The notes under the pieces are model-generated. The model did no database searches and was not told where the DNA came from. It worked only from the letters and a program-made list of their open reading frames with translations. From F23-B02 sp045601285 (GTDB taxonomy: Bacteria > Bacillota > Clostridia > Oscillospirales > Oscillospiraceae): a stretch of DNA of 28,414 bases. How positions within the stretch are numbered: position 1 is the stretch's first letter; every line of letters begins with the position of its first letter. The stretch is from contig JAZRZJ010000013.1 of NCBI GenBank assembly GCA_045601285.1, positions 1 to 28,414 of the forward strand, written 5' to 3'. The position numbers and the translations under genes were made by a program. Positions 13,132 to 20,500 of the stretch are shown in pieces.

Positions 13132-13503
13132 ATGAAAGCAGTATCAACACCCAACGCTCCCGCAGCAATCGGCCCCTATTCCCAGGCTCAGATAACAGGA
13201 AATCTCGTTTACACCTCCGGTCAGATCGGCATCAACCCCGCTGACGGTCTTGTAGCAGACGGAATTGAGGCTCAGGCACATCAGGTTTTCAAAAACCTTT
13301 CCGAGCTGCTTAAGGCTGCAGGCAGCGATATGTCCAAGGTTGTCAAGACCACCGTATTCATCAAGGACATGAACGATTTCGGCACCGTAAACGGCATCTA
13401 TGCCCAGTACTTCACCGAGCCCTTCCCCGCAAGAAGCTGTGTTGAGGTTGCCCGTCTTCCCAAGGACGTTCTCGTCGAGTGCGAAGTCATAGCCGAGTTG
13501 TAA
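13132..13503 (+). CDS. ridA: RidA family 2-iminobutanoate/2-iminopropanoate deaminase, 123 aa
   Basis: Hydrolyses the reactive enamine/imine released by PLP enzymes such as threonine dehydratase, protecting other PLP enzymes. Family landmarks are NAPAAIGPYSQA at the N-terminus, YTSGQIGINP, and PARSCVEVARLPKDVLVECE near the C-terminus, where the Arg in PARSCVEV is the carboxylate-binding residue. The length matches the trimeric RidA fold. The start at 13132 is chosen because GGAGG precedes it; an in-frame ATG at 13117 contains that ribosome site. Its place directly behind the dehydratase gene gives a clear functional pair. A bidirectional terminator follows. Confidence 0.93.
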   Translation: MKAVSTPNAPAAIGPYSQAQITGNLVYTSGQIGINPADGLVADGIEAQAHQVFKNLSELLKAAGSDMSKVVKTTVFIKDMNDFGTVNGIYAQYFTEPFPARSCVEVARLPKDVLVECEVIAEL

Positions 13504-13510
13504 TTTGAGC

Positions 13511-13543
13511 AAAAAACCACTCTCAAACGAGAGTGGTTTTTTT
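13511..13543. terminator. Bidirectional terminator between ridA and rarD-like gene
   Basis: AAAAAACCACTCTC, loop AAAC, GAGAGTGGTTTTTT: a strong stem with A- and T-runs on both sides, serving two convergent genes. The stop codon and last codons of the minus-strand transporter gene are within the stem. Confidence 0.85.
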
Positions 13544-14401
13544 GCTTTTTATCAGCCCGTCAAGAACAAACAGAATTACCGCCGCCCATACAAAAGCAAA
13601 GGTAATTGCGTTTGTTGAGGTAAACTCCTCATTGTAAAGGAAAACACCCAGAAGCAGCTGAAGCGTCGGGTTGACGTACATGAATATGCCCGTTGTTACA
13701 AAAGATGTATCTTTTACGCCCTTTGCAAACAGCATAAGCGGAACGCTGGTGACTATGCCCGTTGCGGCAAGCAGAAGCATTTCCTTTCCGGACAGGGATT
13801 CAAAGGTTGTAAATCCCGAAAGCTGCGCATAGACTATGAAGACAAGCGCCAGAGGCAGCACCGACATGGTTTCCATGCAGATGGAAACCTCGCTTTCCGC
13901 CCTTACATTCTTTTTAATTGCGCCGTAGAAGGCAAAGGACAGCGCAATTATGACTGCAAGGTACGGCACACTTCCGTAGCGGAGCACGGCAAACATTACC
14001 CCCGCAAATGCAAGCGCCACGCTTACCCACTGCACTTTGCTGAGCTTTTCCTTGAAGAACAGAGCTCCGATGAGCACAGAGATGATGGGGTTCATGTAAT
14101 ACGCAAGACTTGCCTCGAGTATTCTTCCCATGGCAACGGTGAGTATGTAAAAGCCCCAGTTAATTGAAATGAGAACGCCGCATAAAATGAATACTCTGCG
14201 TTCATGCTTGTCACCGAGGATTTCCTTTACGCTGCCCGTGTGTCTTTTCAGCAAAATCACCAGAAGGCAGAAAATACATGAAAAGACAATGCGCTGAGCA
14301 AGTACATATGCCGAATTAACTCCCGAAAGCAGCTTCCAGAACACCGGAAGCAGACCCCAAAGGATATACGACCCTAATACGTAAAAGCTTGATTTGTTCA
14401 T
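13523..14401 (-). CDS. rarD: RarD/EamA family drug-metabolite transporter, 292 aa
   Basis: Multi-pass inner membrane protein with about ten hydrophobic helices, as expected for two EamA repeats. The opening YILWGLLPVFWKLL, followed by YVLAQRIVFS, is typical of the RarD branch, as are SINWGFYI near residue 80 and LLGVFLYNEEF near 255. Members are assumed to export or import small metabolites; the substrate is not known. The start at 14401 overlaps the glyA stop as TAATG, indicating an operon with glyA; a longer in-frame start at 14434 lies within glyA and is unlikely. Confidence 0.87.
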   Translation of the reverse strand: MNKSSFYVLGSYILWGLLPVFWKLLSGVNSAYVLAQRIVFSCIFCLLVILLKRHTGSVKEILGDKHERRVFILCGVLISINWGFYILTVAMGRILEASLAYYMNPIISVLIGALFFKEKLSKVQWVSVALAFAGVMFAVLRYGSVPYLAVIIALSFAFYGAIKKNVRAESEVSICMETMSVLPLALVFIVYAQLSGFTTFESLSGKEMLLLAATGIVTSVPLMLFAKGVKDTSFVTTGIFMYVNPTLQLLLGVFLYNEEFTSTNAITFAFVWAAVILFVLDGLIKSKKTTLV

Positions 14402-15642
14402 TACAGTCCGGGGTACAGCGGGAACTTTTCGCAAAGTGCAATAACCTGCTCCTTGACTTCGGGAACAGCCGCTTCGCCTTCCTTGATGATCTTAACGATT
14501 GCGTTGCCGATTTCAGCCATTTCCGCTTCACCCATGCCGCGTGTGGTGGCGGCGGGAGAACCGAAGCGCATACCGCTCGCAAGCTTGGGAGGCTGGGGGT
14601 CAAAGGGAATTGCGTTCTTGTTGGCGGTGATGTGCGCCATGTCAAGAAGCTCCTGAACCTCCTTGCCGGTACGTCCGAGGCTCATGGTGTCGGCAAGCAT
14701 AAGGTGGTTGTCCGTGCCGCCGGAAACAATGCGGATACCGCCTGCTGCCAGAGTGTCGGCAAGAACTGCCGCATTCTTTACGACCTGAGTCTGATATGCC
14801 TTGAACTCGTCGCTTGCCGCTTCCTTGAAGCAGACGGCCTTACCTGCGATAATGTGCATAAGAGGACCGCCCTGAGCACCCGGGAATACTGCGGAGTTGA
14901 TTTTCTTTCTCAGCTCGTCCTTGCAGAGAATGATTGCTCCGCGGGGACCGCGCAGAGTCTTATGTGTGGTCGTGGTAACAATGTCTGCATAAGGCACGGG
15001 AGAGGGATGCACGCCTGCGGCTACAAGACCGCCGATATGCGCCATATCTACCATGAGGTATGCTCCGACCTCATCGGCAATCTCACGCATCTTTTTGAAG
15101 TCAATGATGCGTGAATATGCGCTGGCACCTGCAATGATGATTTTGGGCTTGCACTCGCCCGCCTTCTGCATTGCCTTTTCATAATCAATCATTTCTGTTT
15201 CGGGGGCAACGCCGTAGAACTGCGCATCAAAATACTTGCCCGAGATGGAAACCTTGGAGCCGTGGGTAAGATGACCGCCGTGGCTCAGGTCCATGCCGAG
15301 AATTGTGTCGCCGGGCTTAAGAAGCGCAAGATATACCGCGGTGTTTGCCTGGGAGCCTGAGTGGGGCTGAACATTGGCATGCTCTGCACCGAAAAGCTCC
15401 TTTGCTCTGTCGATTGCAAGCTGTTCCACAATGTCAACATACTCGCAGCCGCCGTAGTAGCGGGCGCCGGGATAACCCTCGGCATACTTATTTGTCAGAT
15501 GACTGCCCATTGCTTCCATAACCGCGCGGCTTGTAAAGTTTTCAGATGCAATAAGCTCAATATGGTCGCGCTGACGCCGGAGTTCTTTCTCCATCGCGGC
15601 ATAAAGCTCCGCATCGTAATTCTTTATATTATCGTAGCTCAT
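14401..15642 (-). CDS. glyA: Serine hydroxymethyltransferase, 413 aa
   Basis: PLP enzyme that converts serine and tetrahydrofolate to glycine and 5,10-methylene-tetrahydrofolate, the main one-carbon source. Recognisable blocks are HIELIASENFTSRAVMEA, the AEGYPGARYYGGCEYVD block, QPHSGSQAN, SHGGHLTHGS and TTTTHKTLRGPRGA with the PLP lysine at about residue 228. The length is typical (about 410-420). GGAGG upstream favours 15642 over the in-frame ATG at 15654, which overlaps the ribosome site. No glycine riboswitch is visible in the short leader. Confidence 0.96.
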   Translation of the reverse strand: MSYDNIKNYDAELYAAMEKELRRQRDHIELIASENFTSRAVMEAMGSHLTNKYAEGYPGARYYGGCEYVDIVEQLAIDRAKELFGAEHANVQPHSGSQANTAVYLALLKPGDTILGMDLSHGGHLTHGSKVSISGKYFDAQFYGVAPETEMIDYEKAMQKAGECKPKIIIAGASAYSRIIDFKKMREIADEVGAYLMVDMAHIGGLVAAGVHPSPVPYADIVTTTTHKTLRGPRGAIILCKDELRKKINSAVFPGAQGGPLMHIIAGKAVCFKEAASDEFKAYQTQVVKNAAVLADTLAAGGIRIVSGGTDNHLMLADTMSLGRTGKEVQELLDMAHITANKNAIPFDPQPPKLASGMRFGSPAATTRGMGEAEMAEIGNAIVKIIKEGEAAVPEVKEQVIALCEKFPLYPGL

Positions 15643-15673
15643 GATAACCTCCATATATTGTTTTTCCGTTGAA

Positions 15674-15702
15674 ATTATATTCTAAATATTGATTTTCTGC
15701 AA
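15674..15702 (-). promoter_or_regulatory. Promoter of glyA
   Basis: Read on the minus strand: TTGCAG, 17-nt spacer, TATAAT. The leader to the start codon at 15642 is about 25 nt. Confidence 0.6.
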
Positions 15703-15735
15703 TAGCTTTATTATTCTTTTTTTGTTCAAAAAGCC

Positions 15736-15764
15736 TTGAATACACACGCCCTGTGTGATAATAT
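15736..15764 (+). promoter_or_regulatory. Promoter of the EEP-family gene with palindrome in the spacer
   Basis: TTGAAT, 17-nt spacer, TAATAT. The spacer holds CACAC-GCCCT-GTGTG (15743-15757), an inverted repeat placed where a repressor would occlude RNA polymerase. Confidence 0.5.
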
Positions 15765-15795
15765 TAACTTAATATAGATATGAGGTGAAAAACCC

Positions 15796-16860
15796 ATGAA
15801 AAAAGTATTGAAAATTCTGCTTATTGTATTAGGAATTATTCTCCTGGCAGTCGCAGGTGTTATCATCTGGCTGAGCGTCAATGAGTACAATCCTTCTGAT
15901 GTATCTGAAGCAAAGATCACCGTAAATGAGGATCTCGAGAGTACGGTTCTCCATGAAGGTCAGACAGTTAGTATCATCAGCTGGAACATCGGCTATGCAG
16001 GTCTCGGAAAGGATTCCGACTTCTTTATGGACGGCGGCACAGAGGTTGCCGCTGCCGATCAGGATACCGTCAACGCATATCTTCTCGGCATCTACAACAC
16101 ACTGTACTCAGAAGAGAATCGCTCTGACATCTATATGCTTCAGGAGGTTGACAGCGACTCCGCCCGTACATACAGCATTGATGAGCGGGAATATCTCGGC
16201 ATATACAACACCACCTACGCGCTCAATCACTCCTGCCCCTTCGTTCCCTATCCTCTGCCTCCCATCGGCAAGGTAAACGCAGGTCTGATGACAACCACTC
16301 TCTTTGATATTTCAAAGTCAGAGCGCATTTCCCTGCCCTGCCCGTTCAGCTGGCCTCTCAGCACCGCAAACCTCAAGCGCTGCCTGCTGGTAAGCTATAT
16401 TCCCATTGAGGACAGCGATAAATACCTCGTTTTAGTCAATCTCCATCTCGAAGCCTACGACAACGGCGAAGGCAAGATTGCCCAGACCAAGCAGCTTCGC
16501 GAGTTTATCTACAACGAATATAAAAAGGGCAACTATGTTATTGCCGGCGGTGACTTCAATCAGGTGTTCCCCGGAGCACTTAAAAAATATCCGAATGAGC
16601 ACGCCGACCTTTGGGAACCCGGCGTTCTTTACAGCGAAAACTTCCGTCAGGGCTGGAAGTTCGCCTATGACACCTCTGTTCCTACCTGCCGTCTGCTGAA
16701 TCAGCCCTACGACCCCGAGGATACAGAAAACACCCAGTACTATGTAATTGACGGATTTATTCTCTCACCGAACGTGAAGCTCGTTTCCGTTGATACTCTT
16801 GACGAGGGCTTCGTTAATTCTGACCACAATCCCGTAAAGCTGCAGGTTGTTCTCAACTGA
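15796..16860 (+). CDS. Endonuclease/exonuclease/phosphatase (EEP) family protein, membrane-anchored, 354 aa
   Basis: An N-terminal hydrophobic helix (about residues 6-27) anchors the protein, and the catalytic domain is probably outside the cell. EEP-fold metal and catalytic motifs are present in order: SWNIG (about 62), MLQEVD (about 114), LVNLHLEAYD (about 216, the catalytic His), AGGDFNQ (about 250) and NSDHNPVKL near the C-terminus. The family includes DNases, sphingomyelinases and inositol or phospholipid phosphatases; the anchor suggests an extracellular phosphodiesterase or nuclease, but the substrate is not readable. GAGGTG upstream fixes the start. Confidence 0.85.
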   Translation: MKKVLKILLIVLGIILLAVAGVIIWLSVNEYNPSDVSEAKITVNEDLESTVLHEGQTVSIISWNIGYAGLGKDSDFFMDGGTEVAAADQDTVNAYLLGIYNTLYSEENRSDIYMLQEVDSDSARTYSIDEREYLGIYNTTYALNHSCPFVPYPLPPIGKVNAGLMTTTLFDISKSERISLPCPFSWPLSTANLKRCLLVSYIPIEDSDKYLVLVNLHLEAYDNGEGKIAQTKQLREFIYNEYKKGNYVIAGGDFNQVFPGALKKYPNEHADLWEPGVLYSENFRQGWKFAYDTSVPTCRLLNQPYDPEDTENTQYYVIDGFILSPNVKLVSVDTLDEGFVNSDHNPVKLQVVLN

Positions 16861-16874
16861 TTATTAAAACTTAC

Positions 16875-16901
16875 GCGGCACTTCGCGTAACGAAGTGCCG
16901 C
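16875..16901 (+). terminator. Hairpin after the EEP gene
   Basis: GCGGCACTTCG, loop CGTAA, CGAAGTGCCGC: an 11-bp perfect stem followed by ATTATTATCTTTT, a weak U-rich tail. It could be a partial terminator allowing readthrough into the SGNH gene 34 nt later. Confidence 0.65.
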
Positions 16902-16935
16902 ATTATTATCTTTTCTCTTATCCGGAGGCGGAAAA

Positions 16936-17721
16936 ATGCGCAAAAAACGTTTAGGTATAATTCTTATAGTTATTATTGCTGTTCTTGTTGTAATAGCACT
17001 TCTTGTAACAAAGGCATTTAACGGAAGCGACAGCTCTGAGGGCTCCGAAGACGGCGGTTCCTTCCTCGGCGGAATTTTCAGCGACGATGACAGCTCAGAG
17101 CCCATTGAAACCGAGCCTCCTGTGCCTACCCCCACCTTCACCATGGCTCCCGAGGGATATTTCAATGATGCTCTTATCATCGGTGACTCCCGAACCGAAG
17201 GCATGAGACTGTGCGCGGACATTCCCGGTGCTACCTATTTCTGCAGTGTCGGCATGGGTGTTACGGGCGCTTTCTATGAAGCCGTAAGTGTTGACGGAAT
17301 AGGCACCGTTACTCTCGATTCCCTGCTTGCCGCAAAGCAGTTTGGCAAGGTTTACATAATGCTCGGCATAAACGACATCGGCGGTGATATTGACACCATC
17401 GCCTCCCGTTTCGGTTCTCTCCTTGAAAAGATTCAGGCTGCACAGCCCGATGCTCTCATCATTATTGAAGCAAATCTGCGTGTCACCGCAGGCTACAACA
17501 CCTTCGGTGTAAACAACGAGCGCATTGACAAATATAATGAGCTGATTTCCCACTATGCCGATAACGAAAAGATTTTCTATCTTGATGTCAATCCCCTGTT
17601 TGACGACGGCACAGGTAAAGCACTCAATCCCAGTCTTTCCCCCGACGGTCTTCATGTCCCCGGCGCCCAGTATGTTGAATGGGCAAACTGGATTATGAAT
17701 CACGCAGTTGTATTTCAGTAA
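16936..17721 (+). CDS. SGNH/GDSL-type hydrolase, membrane-anchored, 261 aa
   Basis: An N-terminal basic stretch and hydrophobic helix (about residues 7-26) are followed by an acidic Ser/Glu/Gly linker (about 30-60), then a SGNH fold: block I IIGDSRTEG (nucleophile Ser about 84), block III MLGINDIGG (about 140) and block V DGLHVPG (about 241), with the catalytic Asp and His. Such enzymes deacylate polysaccharides, lipids or peptidoglycan at the cell surface. CCGGAGGCGG just upstream gives the start. The low-complexity linker suggests a domain held away from the membrane. It lies among other envelope genes; the substrate is unknown. Confidence 0.85.
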   Translation: MRKKRLGIILIVIIAVLVVIALLVTKAFNGSDSSEGSEDGGSFLGGIFSDDDSSEPIETEPPVPTPTFTMAPEGYFNDALIIGDSRTEGMRLCADIPGATYFCSVGMGVTGAFYEAVSVDGIGTVTLDSLLAAKQFGKVYIMLGINDIGGDIDTIASRFGSLLEKIQAAQPDALIIIEANLRVTAGYNTFGVNNERIDKYNELISHYADNEKIFYLDVNPLFDDGTGKALNPSLSPDGLHVPGAQYVEWANWIMNHAVVFQ

Positions 17722-17729
17722 TTAATACT

Positions 17730-17766
17730 AAAAATCCGGCAATGCTGTTGCATTGCCGGATTTTTT
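17730..17766 (+). terminator. Rho-independent terminator after the SGNH hydrolase
   Basis: AATCCGGCAATGC, loop TGTT, GCATTGCCGGATT, flanked by an A-run and TTTTTT. The A- and T-runs could serve the convergent GH3 gene as well. Confidence 0.85.
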
Positions 17767-17791
17767 GTGAAGTTTGGGTGGAAAAGACCGT

Positions 17792-18910
17792 TCAAAGTAT
17801 ATTTATCAATCCGAGTTCAATTTTCCAGTTCAGTATTCGGAGGACGGATTCATTAATGCGTTCCTCCGTGATGCAGCCGTCCTTGACGGCAGCTACAATT
17901 GCATCAACGCTTTCCTCAAAATCGCTGCAGCATATCATGTCGTTACCTGCAATAATGGCCTGAACTGCCATGCTTTTGCCTTTTGCAAAATTCAGTATTG
18001 CGCCCATTGCAAGATCATCGGTGATAATCACACCGTCAAAGTCCAGATCTTCGCGGAGAATACGGTGCATTTCGGGAGACAGCGACGCGGGATAATTCTT
18101 ATCCATGCAAACCACTATGTTGTGACTCACCATGACAGCGTCAGCACCTGCCGCAATACCCGCTTTAAACGGCAGAAGGTCGCCGTTTAAAAAATCGGAA
18201 TACGGGCGGTAGTCATAGGAAATTCCGTAATGCGTGTCGGTGCTTCCGCCGTAGCCAGGAAAATGCTTGAGAACGCTACCCATCTTATAGCTCTCCATGG
18301 TGGAAACTACTGCGGAGATATATTCGGCGCACTCCTCATAATCCATGCTGAAGCAGCGGTCGGAGATATAGTCGCTTTCATGCAGAGGCACATCGCACAC
18401 CGGCGCAAGATTTACGTTTAGTCCGAGCTTTTGCATAAGCACGCATTTTGACCGCGTATCTATTGCCGTCGAGGTAAATCCGTTTGCTCTGCGAAGCTCT
18501 CCGGGGGAGCGGAAGGTCTCGAAGTAAAGCTGAGGATTGCTGCTTATGCGGTGAACTGTGCCGCCCTCCTCGTCCGTTGAGATTATCAGCGGCAAGCCGG
18601 AAAGCTCCTGTAAATGCGCGGTCATTTCAATAACCTCGTCCGCAGATTTTCCCTCAAAGTCAAAGCCGTAAAGACAAAGGCCGCCAACGCCGAATTTCGC
18701 CGCAGCCTCGGCACTTCCGCATGTGTGACAGCTCACCATAATAAGCTGTGCCGCCTTTTCCTCAAGGCTCATATCCGCAAGAATATCCTCCGCGCATATT
18801 ACGGCCTCGTGGCTGTCATCAGGCGCAGGTGTCTTGTCTGTTCCGAATATAAAGGTGCTCATAAGTCCGAGCAAGCCGATTGTCAGTATGGCAAGCAGAA
18901 TTTTCTTCAT
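17792..18910 (-). CDS. Glycoside hydrolase family 3, NagZ-like beta-N-acetylhexosaminidase, 372 aa
   Basis: Single-domain GH3 enzyme, probably exported: an N-terminal hydrophobic helix (about residues 3-21) without lipobox. LSLEEKAAQLIMV-like opening, IISTDEEGGTVHR, VLKHFPGYGGSTDTHYG with the Asp/His acid-base dyad of NagZ enzymes, and VIITDDLAMGAI with the nucleophile Asp are all present. NagZ-type enzymes remove N-acetylglucosamine from wall fragments, so a role in peptidoglycan turnover is likely. The start at 18910 is preferred over 18943, which would add a stretch inside the upstream terminator hairpin. Two hairpin terminators surround the gene, so it appears monocistronic. Confidence 0.88.
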   Translation of the reverse strand: MKKILLAILTIGLLGLMSTFIFGTDKTPAPDDSHEAVICAEDILADMSLEEKAAQLIMVSCHTCGSAEAAAKFGVGGLCLYGFDFEGKSADEVIEMTAHLQELSGLPLIISTDEEGGTVHRISSNPQLYFETFRSPGELRRANGFTSTAIDTRSKCVLMQKLGLNVNLAPVCDVPLHESDYISDRCFSMDYEECAEYISAVVSTMESYKMGSVLKHFPGYGGSTDTHYGISYDYRPYSDFLNGDLLPFKAGIAAGADAVMVSHNIVVCMDKNYPASLSPEMHRILREDLDFDGVIITDDLAMGAILNFAKGKSMAVQAIIAGNDMICCSDFEESVDAIVAAVKDGCITEERINESVLRILNWKIELGLINIL

Positions 18911-18920
18911 TTTTTCTCTA

Positions 18921-18950
18921 AAAAAGCAGCATGAAATAATCATGCTGCTT
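18921..18950 (-). terminator. Terminator of the mrp-nifX-like operon
   Basis: On the minus strand: an 11-bp stem AAGCAGCATGA/TCATGCTGCTT with 5-nt loop followed by a T-run. It lies between the NifX-like stop and the GH3 start. Confidence 0.75.
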
Positions 18951-18965
18951 TATGCTGTATTGCGT

Positions 18966-19406
18966 TTAGTGGCAGCCGCAGCCGCAGGAGCCGCCGTCAT
19001 CATGACCGCCGCAGCCGCAGGAACCGCCGTCATCGTGACCGCCGCAGCCGCCGCAGCCACCGCAGCCGCCGGAGCAGTTACCTTCATCAGTGAGGAAGGG
19101 AAGCTGGCCCATCATCATAAGCTCTGCCGCGTCGTCGGAGTTTCCGCAGAAGCCTGCGAATGCTACGATGCCGTACTCGGTAAGAGCGCTGCGTCCGCCT
19201 TCGCCGATGTGACCGACGATGACAACGTCAACGTTGTTCTCGTGCATGAGGTCTGCAACTGCCTGATGTCCTGTTTCCTTTACCTCAACAAGACGCTTGG
19301 AAACAATTGCGCTGTCGTCAGCATTGGTTTCATAGATTGCGAACATCTCTGCGTGGCCGAAATGCTCATTGATTTCACCGTTATCATATGCTACTGCAAT
19401 AACCAT
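18966..19406 (-). CDS. NifX/NifB-type dinitrogenase cofactor-domain protein with Cys/Gly/His tail, 146 aa
   Basis: Residues about 1-105 form the dinitrogenase iron-molybdenum cofactor-binding fold (MVIAVAYDNGEINEHFGHAEMF... opening; DVVIVGHIGEGGRSAL). In nitrogen fixers these proteins carry Fe-S or FeMo-cofactor precursors; in non-fixers they are uncharacterised small proteins found next to Mrp. From about residue 109 to the end the protein is almost only Gly, Cys, Asp, His and Ser, with two copies of GGHDDGGSCGC, encoded by 33-nt tandem repeats (18978-19010, 19011-19043; two base differences). This tail is a likely metal- or cluster-binding segment. It follows mrp by 2 nt. Confidence 0.85.
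   Translation of the reverse strand: MVIAVAYDNGEINEHFGHAEMFAIYETNADDSAIVSKRLVEVKETGHQAVADLMHENNVDVVIVGHIGEGGRSALTEYGIVAFAGFCGNSDDAAELMMMGQLPFLTDEGNCSGGCGGCGGCGGHDDGGSCGCGGHDDGGSCGCGCH
18978..19043. repeat. Two 33-nt tandem repeats inside the NifX-like gene
   Basis: Units 18978-19010 and 19011-19043 match at 31 of 33 positions. They encode the duplicated His-Asp-Asp-Gly-Gly-Ser-Cys part of the metal-binding-like tail and could expand or contract by slippage. Confidence 0.8.
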
Positions 19407-19408
19407 AA

Positions 19409-20224
19409 TTATTCTCCTTTTTCAATAAAGTCAACCAGCTCATTCAGAGCGGAGGTATCTACACTTTCAATCTCGCCCGCGTCAACCATAGTGGCAATGA
19501 CGGGGTCGATTGGCATACGTGCAAAATGCTTGATGCCGTATTCCTCTGCAACCTTTGCAACCTTGCTGGAGCCGAAGACTTCAAGCTCCTTGCCGCAATC
19601 GGGGCACTTGAGGTAGGACATATTCTCAACGATGCCGAGTACGGGAACGTTCATCATGCCTGCCATGTTTACTGCCTTTGCAACTATCATGGAAACAAGC
19701 TCCTGAGGAGATGTTACGATGATAATACCGTCAACGGGCAGGGACTGGAACACGGTAAGAGGAACGTCACCGGTTCCGGGAGGCATATCCACGAACATAT
19801 AGTCAACATTATCCCACAGAACGTCGCTCCAGAACTGAGTGACAACACCTGCGATAACGGGTCCTCGCCAAACAACAGGGTCGGTCTCATTCTCAAGAAT
19901 GAGGTTAATTGACATTATCTGGGTGCCATTGTGGGAGTAAACAGGGATAAGGCAGTCCTCTGTGCCTCTTGCGTGCTGGTGAATGCCGAAGGCCTTGGGG
20001 ATCGAGGGGCCGGTTACGTCTGCGTCAAGGACAGCGGACTGGTAGCCGCGGCGCTGCATTTCGCTTGCCAGCATACTTGTTACGAGGGATTTACCTACAC
20101 CGCCCTTGCCGGAAACAACGGCAATAACCTTTTTTACACTTGCCTGAGGATTAAGATAAGCTCTCAGGTCACGCTCCTCGCAGTTTTCACTGCAATTTGC
20201 GCAATCATGGGTACAATCGCTCAT
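19409..20224 (-). CDS. mrp: Mrp/NBP35/ApbC family Fe-S carrier P-loop ATPase, 271 aa
   Basis: Scaffold or carrier for [4Fe-4S] clusters in the cytoplasm. The deviant Walker A motif SGKGGVGKS lies near residue 39, switch I AVLDADVTGPSIP near 65, Walker B FVDMPPGTGD near 140, and the cluster-binding CPDCG near 203. An additional N-terminal cysteine group Cys4, 8, 11 and 15 (CTHDCANCSENC) recalls the NBP35 N-terminal cluster site. TAGGAG upstream fixes the start. It is the first gene of a two-gene operon with the NifX-like gene, so the pair probably handles iron-sulfur clusters, fitting a cell with several Fe-S-rich hydrogenase subunits. Confidence 0.92.
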   Translation of the reverse strand: MSDCTHDCANCSENCEERDLRAYLNPQASVKKVIAVVSGKGGVGKSLVTSMLASEMQRRGYQSAVLDADVTGPSIPKAFGIHQHARGTEDCLIPVYSHNGTQIMSINLILENETDPVVWRGPVIAGVVTQFWSDVLWDNVDYMFVDMPPGTGDVPLTVFQSLPVDGIIIVTSPQELVSMIVAKAVNMAGMMNVPVLGIVENMSYLKCPDCGKELEVFGSSKVAKVAEEYGIKHFARMPIDPVIATMVDAGEIESVDTSALNELVDFIEKGE

Positions 20225-20269
20225 TTTTTTCTCCTATCTATTCATATTAATTTAATTTCATTAAATTGT

Positions 20270-20298
20270 ATTATATACCATTTTGCACGTGTTGTCCA
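20270..20298 (-). promoter_or_regulatory. Promoter of mrp
   Basis: Read on the minus strand: TGGACA, 17-nt spacer, TATAAT. It lies 45-75 nt upstream of the mrp start codon. Confidence 0.6.
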
Positions 20299-20437
20299 GT
20301 AATACGGAACATATATAATCGCATGATATTATACCCCATACATTTCATTTTTTCCACACCGTATCCCGCAAAAAGTCCGCGTTTACTTAAAAATAATCAC
20401 AAACAAATGTGAACTTTTGTAATTCAGCCCCTCTCGC

Positions 20438-20466
20438 TTGTAAATTAATACAAATAATGTTATACT
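20438..20466 (+). promoter_or_regulatory. Promoter of the FHA-ftsW operon
   Basis: TTGTAA, 17-nt spacer, TATACT. A GAGGAG ribosome site (20482-20487) follows, unusually far (13 nt) from the start codon at 20501. Between this and the mrp promoter I see nothing else definite. Confidence 0.6.
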
Positions 20467-20500
20467 GTAGGGTACATATTTGAGGAGTGAAACGCTTTAA

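Noticed and set aside
15643..15673. Glycine riboswitch or purine operator upstream of glyA
   Set aside because: The leader is only about 25 nt, too short for a riboswitch, and no PurR-like site is visible.
18944..18965. Longer start for the GH3 gene at 18943
   Set aside because: That extension would translate the upstream terminator hairpin and place non-signal residues before the hydrophobic helix; 18910 is more natural.
18978..19043. Tandem 33-nt repeats considered as a CRISPR or minisatellite outside genes
   Set aside because: There are only two units, no spacers, and they are in frame within the NifX-like gene.
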